DNA of 64,000 bases, from NCBI GenBank assembly GCA_949130495.1, contig OX422210.1, positions 500,875,760-500,939,759 of the forward strand. The letters run 5' to 3'. Both the position numbers and the translations under genes were made by a program. This DNA comes from Sambucus nigra. Its lineage: Eukaryota > Streptophyta > Magnoliopsida > Dipsacales > Adoxaceae. Below the pieces are notes generated by a model, which saw only the letters and a program-made list of their open reading frames with translations, did not search any database and had not been told where the DNA came from. Position 1 is the stretch's first letter; every line of letters begins with the position of its first letter. Below are positions 10,251 to 20,687 of this stretch, piece by piece.

Positions 10251-10488
10251 GCTTCTTGGTGACCCTCGCGGGTACCTTTCGGGTGTCACTAATAAGAGAA
10301 AGTATTTTTTATTTCGTTTGCTTTTTCTGTTGATAGCACCCTTCTACACAATTTATTAGTAATTTGCTAGAATCTCTATTCAAGTACGTTAGGGAGTGTT
10401 TTATCTTCTTTTTCTTAAAAACGTAGATGAAAAAACATAATAGAACATAGAATGGTAAGAGCTTGAGAGGTTTAAAAACAACTTAATG

Positions 10489-10516
10489 TCATATATATAT
10501 ATATATATATATATAT
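10489..10516. repeat. (at)n microsatellite
   Basis: A simple alternating AT run at the junction where copy 1 of the duplication is interrupted. Confidence 0.9.
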
Positions 10517-10520
10517 GATG

Positions 10521-10896
10521 TCTCATACATGCCCCCTATACATATTATTTGTGCGGATTATTTTTTTTAAATGGTAAAAAAAAAATTAATTCATTTTTTC
10601 CGTGGGGTATTTAAACATTTCAACAAACCGCACAAACATAAATCAGCTCATAACAATTTATTTTGCTATTTTAAAAAAATCGGTCAGCCTATGTCAGTTT
10701 TTAACAGTTTAAAAATTCACATAGTTTGACTGATTTTTTTAAAATAACAAAAAAAAATTATTTTGAATCGAATTTCTTTGTGGAGTTCTTTGAAATGTTT
10801 AAACACTATACAAAAACAATCAACTTAAAAATATTTTTTTTCTATTTGAAAAAATATGATCCGTATTGGTGTATCGCATACGTGGTATGTATGAGA
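10521..10896. mobile_element. Large foldback MITE-like element, about 180-bp arms
   Basis: Left end tctcatacatgccccctata and right end ...cgtggtatgtatgaga are reverse-complementary. The arms share gaaatgtttaaa, ttgctattttaaaaaa-type and ggtcag/ctgacc-like words, and fold about a centre near 10705. The family has relatives at 17706-18015 plus 19073-19100 and at 30181-30375. All abut microsatellites. Non-coding. Confidence 0.7.
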
Positions 10897-10899
10897 GAT

Positions 10900-10993
<94 letters not shown>
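10897..10993. repeat. (tc)n(tcta)n(ca)n compound microsatellite
   Basis: Three successive simple repeats directly adjoin the right end of the foldback element. The open frame through it is a repeat product. Confidence 0.95.
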
Positions 10994-10994
<1 letters not shown>

Positions 10995-11582
10995 TTCATT
11001 GAAAAGTTAACTATATTTGTGTGTTTGATTGACCACAAGGTTTAATCACTTTGTAATAAGAAATATGTTTGTATGTTTTTTAAATAAAAGAAACAATGCT
11101 ACTCAACTAAATTGATGATTTGATTATTTTATTTTGCAATAAGAATAAAAAGATCTGATGATAAAATAAATTATTTTATGTTATATCTAATTTCATCACC
11201 ATTAAGAATTAGGTTGGTTGAGGCTATGGCCAAAACACAAAATATTCATCATTAAATAGATTCCAATATTAAGTTATAGCATTGTGCCCAAAACTATTCG
11301 ATTATAATTGTGTCAAATTTATTTTTAGCACAATCCCCGTGAAAGGAATGATATATCATAAAAGGTTGGATATTATTTACTTGATATAAGTGGATTTCCA
11401 TATCAATTAATTTTTTATGCAAATTTAACTCTAATTTTTATGTAATTATCAATTAATAGAAAATTTTGCCCATTAAAAATATTTGGATACATGTTTCTAT
11501 AATATTTGAATAACATGTTTCTTTTAGACTTTTTATACGAGATTTATAAAACGTCGGCGCATCGCGCGAAATTAAAATCTAG
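10994..11582 (+). mobile_element. Probable 3' part of a second Helitron
   Basis: The right end shows a hairpin-like ggcgcatcgcgc tract followed by attaaaatCTAG|t (CTAG at 11579-11582), the plant Helitron 3' signature. Comparison with copy 2 of the duplication shows that foreign sequence lies between about 10490 and 11582 and that the flanking host sequence resumes immediately after CTAG. The 5' TC end is not resolved and no helicase is seen, so the left coordinate is only the end of the microsatellite. Confidence 0.5.
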
Positions 11583-11751
11583 TACATTTTAAATATGGGT
11601 CCATGGTTGAAACTCCGGCTTTTTAATTTATGTTTGTGGGCTTGAGTGGGCCTTTATACAACTAGGCTTGTGAGGAAGCCTAAAATCTTCATTATTATAT
11701 ATTATATTAGATATTTCTTTTACATCCCCACACATAACAATCACTCCAAAA

Positions 11752-13279
11752 TAGGGGTGCAACCGGTACGAATTTTTACCGTACCGTCCCGTTTTGGTCC
11801 GGAAAAAAATAGTTTTGGTTTCATATTATGAAATACCGAAAACCGATTTTATCAAAATCAAAAATACCGTCAAAAATTTGGTTGGTTTTGGTTTTTAGAT
11901 ACAAAAAATCGATTTACCGAATTTACCATACCGATATCGTACCAAAATTACCGTACCAAAATACCGTACCAAACTTTTTGTGCAGTGTCAAATGATTTTG
12001 GGTATCATACTACTACTATTTATTTTATTTCTCACGAGTGAGTTTTTATATTCTCTTTGAATTTAAATTTATTTATTTGAGTATTTAGTTTAAGTGTTAA
12101 ATAATCATGTTAATTAAACATATAGTTTGTTTAATTAATCAAACATTTAACACAAAATGAGTTTGGTAGCATTTTGTTAAAATAAAAAGAGTCGTTTGTT
12201 TTATTGGTTATATTTCCGTTTTACCCTTATTTCTTTTGGGCTTTATATTGTGGTTTGTGTAGAGATCTTTTTTTAGGGTTTTCATTTCATTTTTTTTTAC
12301 CTCTTTCTCTCTCAAAAAGTGTGGTCGTCATTTTTGTTTGAGCTCTCTCTCTCTCATTTTTTTTTCTTCTTCAATCTTGGGTTGATTTTCAGAAATAATT
12401 TTTTGGGACTTTTATTTGAGAACACCATTTTTTTGTTTTGAGATTTGGCTTTCGATTTGGTGTGGTTACTTCGTTTTGAGATCGGGTTTCCGGTAACAAT
12501 TTTTTCAGTGCCAGCTGTATTCAGATCTGAGTTCCCTCCGTATTTTTTGGTGATTTTTTTTTTTCGACGAGTTGGCTTTTCCGGTTAAGGTTTGTTTTTT
12601 CGGTGTTGGAGGTGTGAATGATTTTGACTTTTCGATGAACATTTTTTGAGGTAACAGCTCCCTCATTTTTTTAGGATCATCATCTTGGCTCACTCTCCTC
12701 AGGCACTAGTTCCTTTATCTCATCACGCTCTACTCGGGTTTCGGTAGAGGCAAACCGGTCAGTTTGATCTCGTCTCACTCTCATCCGTCTCTGATGGAGG
12801 TAAACCGGTTATTTTGGTCTCGTCTCACTCCGGCGCCGACAAAAGCAAACCAGTTAGTTTAGTCTCGTATCTGTTTAAATCTATTATTCCAAATGCTACA
12901 AACGCTAGAAATTGTACCTGTTTGTGTATGTTTCTAATTGTTCCAAACAACTAGAAATGCTAGAAATTGTAATCGCTAGAAATGCTAGAAATTGTAACAG
13001 CTAGAAATGGGTATATCGAAATATATACCAGGTTTACCGAATGCATAAACCGATTTGAAATTCTGGTATTTACCGGAAAAAAACGAATTGAAACCGAAAT
13101 TACCGAAACCAAAAAAACCCGAAAATACCAAAAAAACCGAAAAACTGGTCGGTTTGGTTTTGGTTGTTGTTTTGATGTACCGGTCGGTAAATTGGTACGG
13201 TACGATTTTACCATATAGAATGTGGTTTTGGTATTGGTAAGGGATCGTTACCGACCATACCGTACCGGTTGCACCCCTA
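11752..13279. mobile_element. hAT-type DNA transposon, non-autonomous
   Basis: The termini taggggtgcaaccggtacg and its exact reverse complement are flanked by the 8-bp duplication ctccaaaa (11744-11751 and 13280-13287). An 8-bp TSD with a TAGGGGTG-type TIR is diagnostic of the hAT superfamily. Copy 1 of the local duplication carries the single, uninterrupted target (near 7445). Subterminal regions are packed with accgtacc, accgaa and ggtttggtttt words in both orientations, as expected for transposase-binding subterminal repeats. No transposase frame is present. Confidence 0.92.
12718..13012. repeat. Two short tandem arrays inside the hAT element
   Basis: 12718-12870 holds about three copies of a 50-60 bp unit (ggcaaaccggt, then ttgatctcgtctcactc). 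12890-13012 holds several copies of gctagaaattgtaa. They occupy the element interior, where transposase would be in an autonomous relative. Confidence 0.65.
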
Positions 13280-13881
13280 CTCCAAAAGTTGTGAAAACTC
13301 TTCACTATTTATTTAAAAGTGCGAAAAGTGTTATTTTCTTTAATGTGAAATTGATTTTTATTATTATTTACCCTTTTAACAACAATTCACCCCTTAGCTT
13401 ACACATGATGCTTGTGCGAAAAATAATTCTTAAAAATTTAAATGTATACGTATAAACAAAAAAAAAATTGAACATATAAAGATGCAAATTCTAGTAGGGA
13501 CATTGAATACTATGAATAACAAAAAAAATATATTAAACATTAAAATTCATTATTTTGTTAATGAATAAATTAGTTGTTGTTCATTAGTAAATGGAAATTA
13601 TATTGTTTTAATTTTTTTATACAAAATTACGCATCAGATGTAGATCTTGGGAAGTTATTTTAAATTTTATAATGTTGTATAATATGAACATGTAGATTTC
13701 TAATAATTAATTTTAACGTATTAAAATTTGTTGGTAATTTGCTGGAATCTCCATTCAAGTATGTTAGGAGTGTTTTGTCTTCTTTTTCTTTAAAAAAAAG
13801 AAAGATGAAAAAACATAGTAGAACATAAAATGGTAAGAGCCTAAGAGGTTTGGAGACAACTTAATGCCATAGAAATTTTAA

Positions 13882-14060
13882 GAATAATGATATGGATATA
13901 AAAAACTTCACAGAAATATTTACAAAATCTGATGTGGACTTCACATATTCTCCCACCTACCTATTAAACATTCCTTTGTGATATGGAATCCCACCAAAAC
14001 ACAATAATTTATTACTTTTTGTGAAGACTTTGTAAATTTTTTTGTACTCCTAGCATTACT
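13882..14060. mobile_element. MITE, TAA target duplication
   Basis: Left end gaataatgatatggatataa and right end ...gtactcctagcattac(t) are imperfect inverted repeats sharing tttacaaa and ttcacaRa words. They are flanked by taa at 13879-13881 and 14061-14063. TSD length and termini fit a PIF/Harbinger (Tourist-like) MITE. Copy 1 of the duplication lacks it. Non-coding. Confidence 0.7.
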
Positions 14061-14288
14061 TAAATTTTAAATATGGGATCCATGGTAGAAACTCCCTTTT
14101 TTCAACTTAAGTTTGTGGGCTTGAGTGGCCCTTTGTAGAATCAGGCTTGTGAGGAAGTGTGGCAAAACAAAACACCCCTCTTTCAATAATAAATATTCAT
14201 GTAATAATAATACTATTACTAATAATGATGATAAAAAAAGGGACAAAACGAGAAATTGATCACATGTCCTTGTGTTCAAGGAATATAA

Positions 14289-16387
14289 CGGATTATTTAG
14301 TTGTGAAAAAATGGGAGTGTTTTCTAGAAAATGTTTTCTGCAAAGATAGAAAAATAGAGAATGTGTTCAAATAAGGTATTTTTTCAAAAAAAAAAAATTA
14401 TATTTTTATTTTTCCACAAAAATGAAAAACGTTTTTTTTATGTTTTTTATTTTTCTGTTTTAAAAGAGAAGTCCATTTCTCTCATCACATTTTAAAAGTG
14501 GGGATCATATATTCTATATCTCTCATCCAACACACACATTGAGATCAATTTCTCTCACCACATTTCTCTCATATTTTCTGTTTGTACCACATTTACACTC
14601 AGATTATGAAAAAGAATTGTTACACCCAAAAAATTGATAAAAAATCAAGAAAATATAGAAAAAAATTCAAAAAGCGAATAAAACACAAAAAATAATGAAA
14701 AAAATACATAAAGTGAATGAAAAGTTAAAAACCCAAAAATAATGAAAAAAAATCCAGAAAGTGAATAAAAACTCAAAAATAATGAAAACAATATAAAAAT
14801 TGAATAAAACCCCTAAAATAATGAGCAAAAAAACATAAAACGAATAAACCCAAAAAAATGAAAATAAAATACAAAAAGTGAATAAAAACTCCAAAATAAT
14901 GAAAAAAATCTAGAAAATGAATAAAATCCCCAAAATAATGGTGAAAAAATCCAAAAAGTGAATAAAAATCCAAAAATAATGAAAAAAATACAGAAAGTGA
15001 ATAAAACCCAAAAAATAAAAGAAAAAAAACAGATAGGGAATAAAAACCCAAAAAAATGAAAAAATCCAAAAAATGAATAAAACCCCATAAATAATGAGAA
15101 AAATCCAGAAAGTGAATAAAAATCCAAAAATAATGAAAGCAATACAGAAAGTGAATAAATAGCACCAAAAATAATGAGAACAATCCAGAAAATGGATAAA
15201 ACCCCAAAAATAATGAAAAAAAAAATCCAAAAAGTAAATAAAAACCCAAAAATAATTATAAAAAATTACAAAAAGTGAAGAAAACCCCAAAAATAATAAA
15301 AAAATTCAGAAAATGAATAAAAATCCAAAAATAATGAAAAAAAATCCATAATGTGAATAAAAACCCAAAAATAATGAAAAAAAATTCAGAAAGTGGATAA
15401 AAAAGAAAATAAATATTAACCACGGAATTAATTTAAGAAAACACCTAGAAATTTATTTAAAAGTAAGAAACTTACTAATTAAGAAAACAAATAACATAAA
15501 ATTAAAAATACGCTCAGAAAATTAAAAAAACAAAAATAAATAAACAAAATGATGAAAAAATACATAAAATAAATATTAGTTCCAAAATTAATTTAAAAAA
15601 ACACCAAAAAATAAAAATAAAAATCTCGGGAAATATAAAAAAGAAAGAGAAATCAATAAAAAGAAAAAATAATGAAAAAAATGCAGAAAATGAATAAAAA
15701 ATAGAAAATAAATATTATCCCCTGAATTAATTTAAAAAACACCCAGAAATTTATAAAAAAGACATCAATTTATTAATTAGGTAAAAAAAATAACAGAAAA
15801 TAAAAAAAACGCTCAAAATATTTAAAAATGGAAATGAATAAATACCCTAGAAAACTATTAAAAATGCAAATATTAGAAAAAACATAAAAGAATAGGAGAT
15901 TTAGAAAGAAAAAATAACAGACCTAGCGACAAGGGGGACGAAACAGTTAGGGGTTGGGGTGGGGGCGTGGTGGATTTGGTTTTTATTCATTTTTTTTTAT
16001 TTTTTCTTAATACTCTTAGTACATTTTTTCTATTTGTTTTTTTAAAATTCATTTTGGGGTTAATATTTATTTTCTGGTTTTTTATTCATTTTCTGTAAAA
16101 AAAAAAATTGGATTTTTATTCATTTTTTGTGTTTTTTTAATTTTTTTTGGTTATTTAATTGATTTTTTGGGATTTTTATTATTTTTCTGTTATATATATA
16201 TATATATATATTCTAGTTTTTAAACAAAATTTTCAGTTTTTGAATGTTAACATGTAAGAAATGATTTCATATTTTTTACGAATAAACACGTTTTCTAAAT
16301 TTTCAATTTTTTTTTACAGAAAATGAAAAGTGAAAATAAAGATGAAAACTAAAAACAGAAAAATGTTTTTCACAACTAAATAGCCCG
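14289..16387. mobile_element. TIR element with TAA target duplication (Tourist/PIF-like)
   Basis: The left end reads cggattatttagttgtgaaa at 14289 and the right end is the reverse complement of cgggctatttagttgtgaaa, ending 16387. Both are flanked by taa (14286-14288, 16388-16390). The arms further share gttttctagaaa / tttctgtaaaa-type sequence. The interior is an A-rich minisatellite and its decayed extension on the left, with an opposing T-rich tract (15960-16200) on the right. No transposase frame is visible. The TSD and TIR fit PIF/Harbinger-type elements. Confidence 0.75.
14630..15410. repeat. A-rich minisatellite, about 38-45 bp unit
   Basis: A unit like aaagtgaataaaaacccaaa followed by aataatgaaaaaaatccag recurs nearly 20 times and decays to the right to about 15960. 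Minus-strand frames rich in Phe, Tyr, Ile and His (for example 14773-15249) look like membrane proteins but simply translate the repeat in several frames at once. Confidence 0.9.
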
Positions 16388-16390
16388 TAA

Positions 16391-17390
16391 ATGTTTGTCA
16401 TTACCTGAAAATTTTGTTTATGATTGTCTATTGATGTATGATTAGTCCAAACCAAAACTCACTCGATGAATTAAAAACACCAACCAAACTATAAATGTTT
16501 AGATCACGCAGTATCAATTCTAGAGATACACCCAACTTAGAAATCGCAATAATGCAAGAGCAAACAAAGTTAAGCTTGACGCTTAGGAAAACAAGCGCTC
16601 CTATCTCATGTGTCACGAGAAATCATTTTATTTGGTGATCAAGATTGTGTATTTATGAAGTTTATGATTTTTCATTATGCTGTCCGGGTCTTAGTCACAT
16701 ACAATTATATATAAACTCAAATTTTCTTCTTCGAGTCCGAGATTTTTCTTTTTGACTACTAGAGTTTGAGATTTTATGAATACAGTCCAAAGAGGAACTA
16801 GAATAGGGTCTTCTCATTACTTTATTTTTTTTATCATTCATTACTTCAATTTCTTCTTCGTATAACAGGTTACATAGTACATGCCATTATTCTGATAGTA
16901 TAAAGTGAATCTAAAAAAACAAGTTATTTTAATTGGTGGACTCAGGATTTTCAGTTAGACAGTGCGAATCTTTTATACAAAGGCCGTGGGTTTGAAGGCA
17001 GGAGCCCCCGAAACAATTTTTGGGGGATTATTTTCAGTTTTTTTGCTATTTTTGAATCCTAAAAATCTTGACGTTGGTTGATTCCCACTAGACTCGCATA
17101 CATTTTCAAAAGACTTCAACATATTTGTCCTATATTTGAAATAATATTTCAACAATTAATATATGCACCAAACGATAAACTAATTTAACTTTTGAACAAC
17201 ACAACAATTAACAAATTTAGCTTCAACACTTTAAACTAATCTAACAATTTTTTCAAGAAATTACAATAAATATATTTTAATTATTTAAACATTAAAAATT
17301 AATTTTTTTAATAAAATTTATTAGAGATGATATTCATGGGGATGGGATTGTCTCCATTAGATTTCGTTAAAAAATCTAACTATTTAGGGG
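16391..17390. other. Intergenic stretch, no gene recognised
   Basis: AT-rich sequence. A slightly GC-richer patch at 16930-17110 (around ggcaggagcccccgaaac) has a 60-codon minus-strand frame, possibly part of an old transposase-associated sequence. I cannot assign it. Confidence 0.35.
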
Positions 17391-17395
<5 letters not shown>

Positions 17396-17436
<41 letters not shown>

Positions 17437-17452
17437 CACACACACACACAGA
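17396..17452. repeat. (ta)n(ca)n microsatellite
   Basis: A run of TA repeats passing into CA repeats. A second GT-rich run lies at 17662-17700, bordering the foldback element. Confidence 0.95.
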
Positions 17453-17705
17453 CATGTCGTCTCAGGTTCGGACTCCCGTGTGGACTATTTTTTCGAAATA
17501 GAAAAAAGATGAAATTTTGTATGAAACTTTTTGTAAATTATCTCCGTGGTGAGGAGATCATCTGCAAAAAAGTATTATTAAAATTTTATTTTTTCACTAT
17601 TTAAAAAAAAATAGTCTAGAGAGAGGTATGTATACAAGATGTTCTTACAGAAGACTCTCTCTATGTGTGTGTTTGTGTGAGTGTGTGTGTGTGTGTGTGA
17701 GGCAG

Positions 17706-19100
17706 TCTCCTATGCACCCGTGTTTGTGCACACCTATTTTTTAAAATATTAAAAAATATATTTTTGAGTTGATTTTTTATGTGTTATTTAAACATTTCAA
17801 TGGACCAGTCTAAAAAAAATTAGCTCAATAAAACTTTTTTTGCTATTTTAAAAATATTAGTCAAACTTTCACAGCGTTTAAAGTGCTTTAAAGCAGTGAA
17901 AGTTTGATGGATTTTTTTAAAATAGCAAAAAACGTTTTTTGAGCTGATTTTTTCATATGGGTTCCTTAAAATGTTTAAATATAAAAAACAAAAATCAACT
18001 CAATTTTTTCTTTTGCTCAACTCAACAAAGTCTTTTCTCAATTATTTGGGGTCGGCTACATGAATCCTATTTTTTCATTACAATATGTCCCGTGCAATAT
18101 CTTCGGTTAAATCACATCACACCATGTCCTTTTTTATAATATCGCAACAAGTCAATTTAGCCCTACCTCTACCCATTGTGTTACCATCAATACTAACTAA
18201 ATAACTCTTCCTTACATGAGCATCCATTAGTCTACGCTTGACGTGTCTAAACCGTCTAAGTCGATTTTCTCTCAATTTTTCTTCTATAGGAGCTATTTTT
18301 ACCGTTTCACGAATTTGTTCATTTTTAATATTATCCTTTCGAGTTTTACCACAAATCCATCTTAGCATTCGCATCTCCGCCACACTCATTTTCTGCACAT
18401 TTTGTTTCTTGGTTACTCTACACTCTGTCCCATATAACATGGCGGGTCTAATGACCGTCCTATAAAAAATTTCTTTTAACTTCAAAGGTATACGTCTATC
18501 ACACAAAACGCCGGTAGCACTTCTCCACTTAACCCACCCTGCTCTAATCCTATGAGTAACATCATCACTAATATCTTCATCTTTTTAGATAATTGATCAT
18601 AAATAACGAAAATGATCATTTCTAAGTATCTCTTGACCCTTCAATTTAACCACATATCCATTTGTCCTCATATTACTACTAAAATTGCACTCCACATATT
18701 ATGTTTTAGTTCTGCGTATTTTAAATCCTCTTGTTTCTAAAGTTTCTCTCTATAATTCCAACCTAGTATTAATCCCCGTCTTAGTCTCATCCACTAAAAC
18801 AATATCATCTGCAAATAGCAAATACCATGGCACTTCATCTTATATTTGTCCAGTCAACTCATCCATAATAAGAGCAAAGAGATAAGGACTTAATGCTGAA
18901 CCTTGATGTAGCCTACTGTAATTAAAAATTCACTACTTTCTCCAACTGATGTTCTTACTATAGTCATCGCACCATCATACATATCCTTGATCACATCAAT
19001 ATATCTGTGAGTCACTCCTCTTTTATGTAGAACCTACTATATTATATCTCTGGGTATCCTATCTTACGCATTAGTGTGGAAACTTAGTGTGCATAGGAGT
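17706..19100. mobile_element. Foldback element split by an RTE LINE
   Basis: Left end ctcctatgcacccgtg at 17706. The right terminus reappears inverted as tgtgcataggag at about 19088-19099. The element is of the same family as 10521-10896 and 30181-30375. Its arms fold about 17880 (gtcaaactttcac against gtgaaagtttgat), but the outer part of the right arm is separated from the rest by the LINE at about 18016-19072. Non-coding. Confidence 0.65.
18016..19072 (-). pseudogene. RTE-clade LINE, 5'-truncated reverse transcriptase 3' part
   Basis: Reading the minus strand from 19072, the frame gives RYIDVIKDMYDGAMTIVRTS, a GLHQGSALSPYLFALIMDEL-type block split by a frameshift, and a FADDIVL catalytic motif. 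It ends with the frame at 18506-18117 containing TVIRPAMLYGTECRVTKKQN, SVAEMRMLRWICGKTRKDNI and a downstream RRFRHVKRR block. These are the successive blocks of plant RTE-type non-LTR retrotransposons. The 3' end carries the reverse of tgtagccgaccccaaataat followed by a TTG-rich tail, typical of this clade. It begins abruptly within KAYDRIPRD (already with a stop), as expected of 5' truncation. Stops and frameshifts make it inactive. Confidence 0.88.
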
Positions 19101-19521
19101 GTGGCTCTCTGTCTAAGAGCAATTATTTTGTCCTTTGAAACTTTTGTCCATCATCTCACTCGCTAAATTATTGAATTTTTTATGGAATTTGATGGCGGTA
19201 ATTTCACCATTGAGATCTTTTACATCAAATTTCATAAAAATAAATAAACCACTTATCCCACCTGATATGGAGATTCGTAAATTCTTCATTTTTGAGGAAC
19301 CTCCCAAGAGGAGAATGGATAAATTTTCATCTTCACCATAAATTCAAATAAAATTAGTTTATCATTTTATTTTATAATAGTTACCATTAATCTTTGGAGG
19401 AGAGAATAGTTATAACTTATGTTCGACATGAAAGAAAAAATCGATTAGTTTCTTGCCCACTTTTACCTTTTGGCCTTTGCATTTTACAAGCAAAGGTTGG
19501 GGGTTCAAATCATCAAATGTA
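19101..19521. other. Unassigned sequence
   Basis: Opposed 64- and 68-codon frames overlap here without any recognised domain. I see no supportable gene. Confidence 0.35.
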
Positions 19522-19876
19522 AGAGCATGTATAGCGGTGGAGGTAAAATCCAATAAAATTTATAAGTTTACAAATGAGACAGTCTGTAATGGTGGGAAAG
19601 ACATAGCAAATTTTGTAAACTTTTTCTACGAATTTCATTAGTTCGTAGCAATTCCAATGAACTTCATTTACCCGTATCAATTTCTAAGAACAAATGAAGT
19701 TCATATAAAATATAAATAATCATTTTTTATTACATATTTAGGTTCTCACGAACTTCATTAATCCATAACAATCCATACGAACAAATGTTATTCGTAAGTT
19801 TTTTTTATTTCCTACGAATAATATTAGTTCATAAGAAATCTTTTTATAAATTGTTCATACTCCACCAGTGTAGAGT
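19522..19876. mobile_element. MITE-like element with 'gcggtggag / ctccaccag' ends
   Basis: The left end agagcatgtatagcggtgga and right end ctccaccagtgtagag are imperfect inverted repeats. The interior contains paired gaacttcatt / aatgaagttc words and a local hairpin at 19785-19830 (ttattcgtaag against ctacgaataa). Non-coding. TSD not fixed. Confidence 0.5.
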
Positions 19877-20232
19877 TTAATATTAAGAAAAGGGAAAATG
19901 AACTTTTCATTGCCTAAAGTTACCTTTCATAATGCTATAACGTTTATATATATAATTCGGGAGTATGCAAAGTCTTTTGATAACTATTTTAGGTTTTCAG
20001 AAGCTACATGATTCAGAGGCAAAAGGAAACTCATCAAAAGTGAAGCAAGAAATAAGGGAGGATAGGATTTTCTAAACTTGATTTCATGGTGAAATTTGTT
20101 GTTTAATGGGTTTCAAATAAGAGTGAATAAAAACTTGTTCCACTCTAATGTTGTAATTAATTTTCTCCAATAGAATTGTTTGATCTTTAATAAATGTAGA
20201 AAAATATAATTTTATAGTTTAATATCTTTTAA
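19877..20232. other. Unassigned sequence
   Basis: AT-rich sequence with no motif or frame worth reporting. Confidence 0.35.
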
Positions 20233-20417
20233 TAATGCTCTTGTGCGGACTGTCCAGTACTTTAGCAGTACGGACTAGACATGTGTCGCATGACGATGCA
20301 CTCAGAAATTATCAGTTAAATTATAGGCGCACTCTCTCTCTTTTTTGGGCTCACCGTTAGGTGACACATGTTCAGTTCGCACTGTTAAAATGCGGGACAG
20401 TCCGCACAAAAGTGGTA
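20233..20417. mobile_element. MITE, family 'tcttgtgcggact', copy 1
   Basis: The 5' end taatgctcttgtgcggact and the 3' end ...agtccgcacaaaagtggta are inverted repeats starting with TA. The interior carries cactctctctcttttttggg, then gctcaccgttaggtgacaca and tgttcagt. The same interior and ends occur at 29527-29676, which establishes a dispersed family. TA at the edges is compatible with a Mariner/Stowaway-like TSD but is not decisive. Confidence 0.75.
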
Positions 20418-20687
20418 TTGTAATATATTTATTCCATGTTTTATTGTGCATACTTGTTTTGTTTAATTTTGCACTTCCTAATTTAATTGAATGCGATTAT
20501 TAATAGGTATGAGTAATAACACAAACTACACAACTAAAATTACATTTTACTATTCAAAATTAATATACATCGTACAATTATCAATCTTTAAGAAATTATT
20601 ATATTAAAGAGTTTTTTTTCACCCTAGTTATAGATTCTTAAACTAAAATACCTACCTTGTCAATAATATATTGATGGATAATAAACG
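20418..20687. other. Unassigned sequence
   Basis: AT-rich spacer with no recognised feature. Confidence 0.3.

Larger units (their letters stand above)
7879..10348 (-). mobile_element. Solo LTR of a Ty3/gypsy (Tat-type) family related to element A
   Basis: In minus orientation it begins tgtagaagggtg at 10348 and ends ...ccctcttaca at 7879, bounded by the 5-bp duplication caatt (7874-7878 and 10349-10353). Its promoter-distal part (7879 to about 8860) aligns with the 3' half of the element A LTRs. Shared segments include those equivalent to 'gggtcacgcctcaccctttc', the tctctccctgctc segment and the 'gctaagtggttgagcttgct' segment. Copy 2 of the local duplication shows the uninterrupted target near 13735. 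No internal domain is present between the two LTR ends, so this is a recombinant solo LTR. Its U3 is occupied by a huge minisatellite not shared with element A. Confidence 0.88.
7395..11685. repeat. Tandem duplication, copy 1 (with later insertions)
   Basis: Sequence at about 7395-7873 resumes at 10349-10490 and again at about 11583-11685. It aligns collinearly with copy 2 (11690-11751, 13280-13878, 14061-14160). Shared words include cactccaaaagttRtgaaaa, agtagatcttgggaagttat-type sequence, and gtttgtgggcttgagtgg. Copy 1 is interrupted by the solo LTR (7879-10348) and by foldback and Helitron-like sequence (about 10490-11582), neither of which is in copy 2. Confidence 0.8.
11690..14160. repeat. 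Tandem duplication, copy 2 (with later insertions)
   Basis: Collinear with copy 1 (about 7395-11685) after removal of the hAT element (11752-13279) and the MITE (13882-14060). The end segment (aaatatgggatccatggtag, then gtttgtgggcttgagtgg, then gcttgtgaggaag) matches 11590-11680. The copies differ by many substitutions, indicating an old duplication. Confidence 0.8.

Noticed and set aside
8931..10262. 443-codon plus-strand and 376-codon minus-strand open frames as a repetitive structural protein gene
   Set aside because: Both strands are open because the 18-bp repeat is a multiple of three and lacks stops. There is no unique N- or C-terminal domain, and the array lies in U3 of a solo LTR.
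14667..15290. Overlapping minus-strand hydrophobic frames resembling a membrane protein
   Set aside because: Phe/Tyr/Ile/His-rich translations arise in all frames from one A-rich minisatellite and carry no other coding signal.
14289..16387. CRISPR array reading of the regular A-rich repeats (also considered for 52849-53190 and 44240-44850)
   Set aside because: Units are contiguous and degenerate without unique spacers, lie inside eukaryotic transposons, and have no cas genes nearby.
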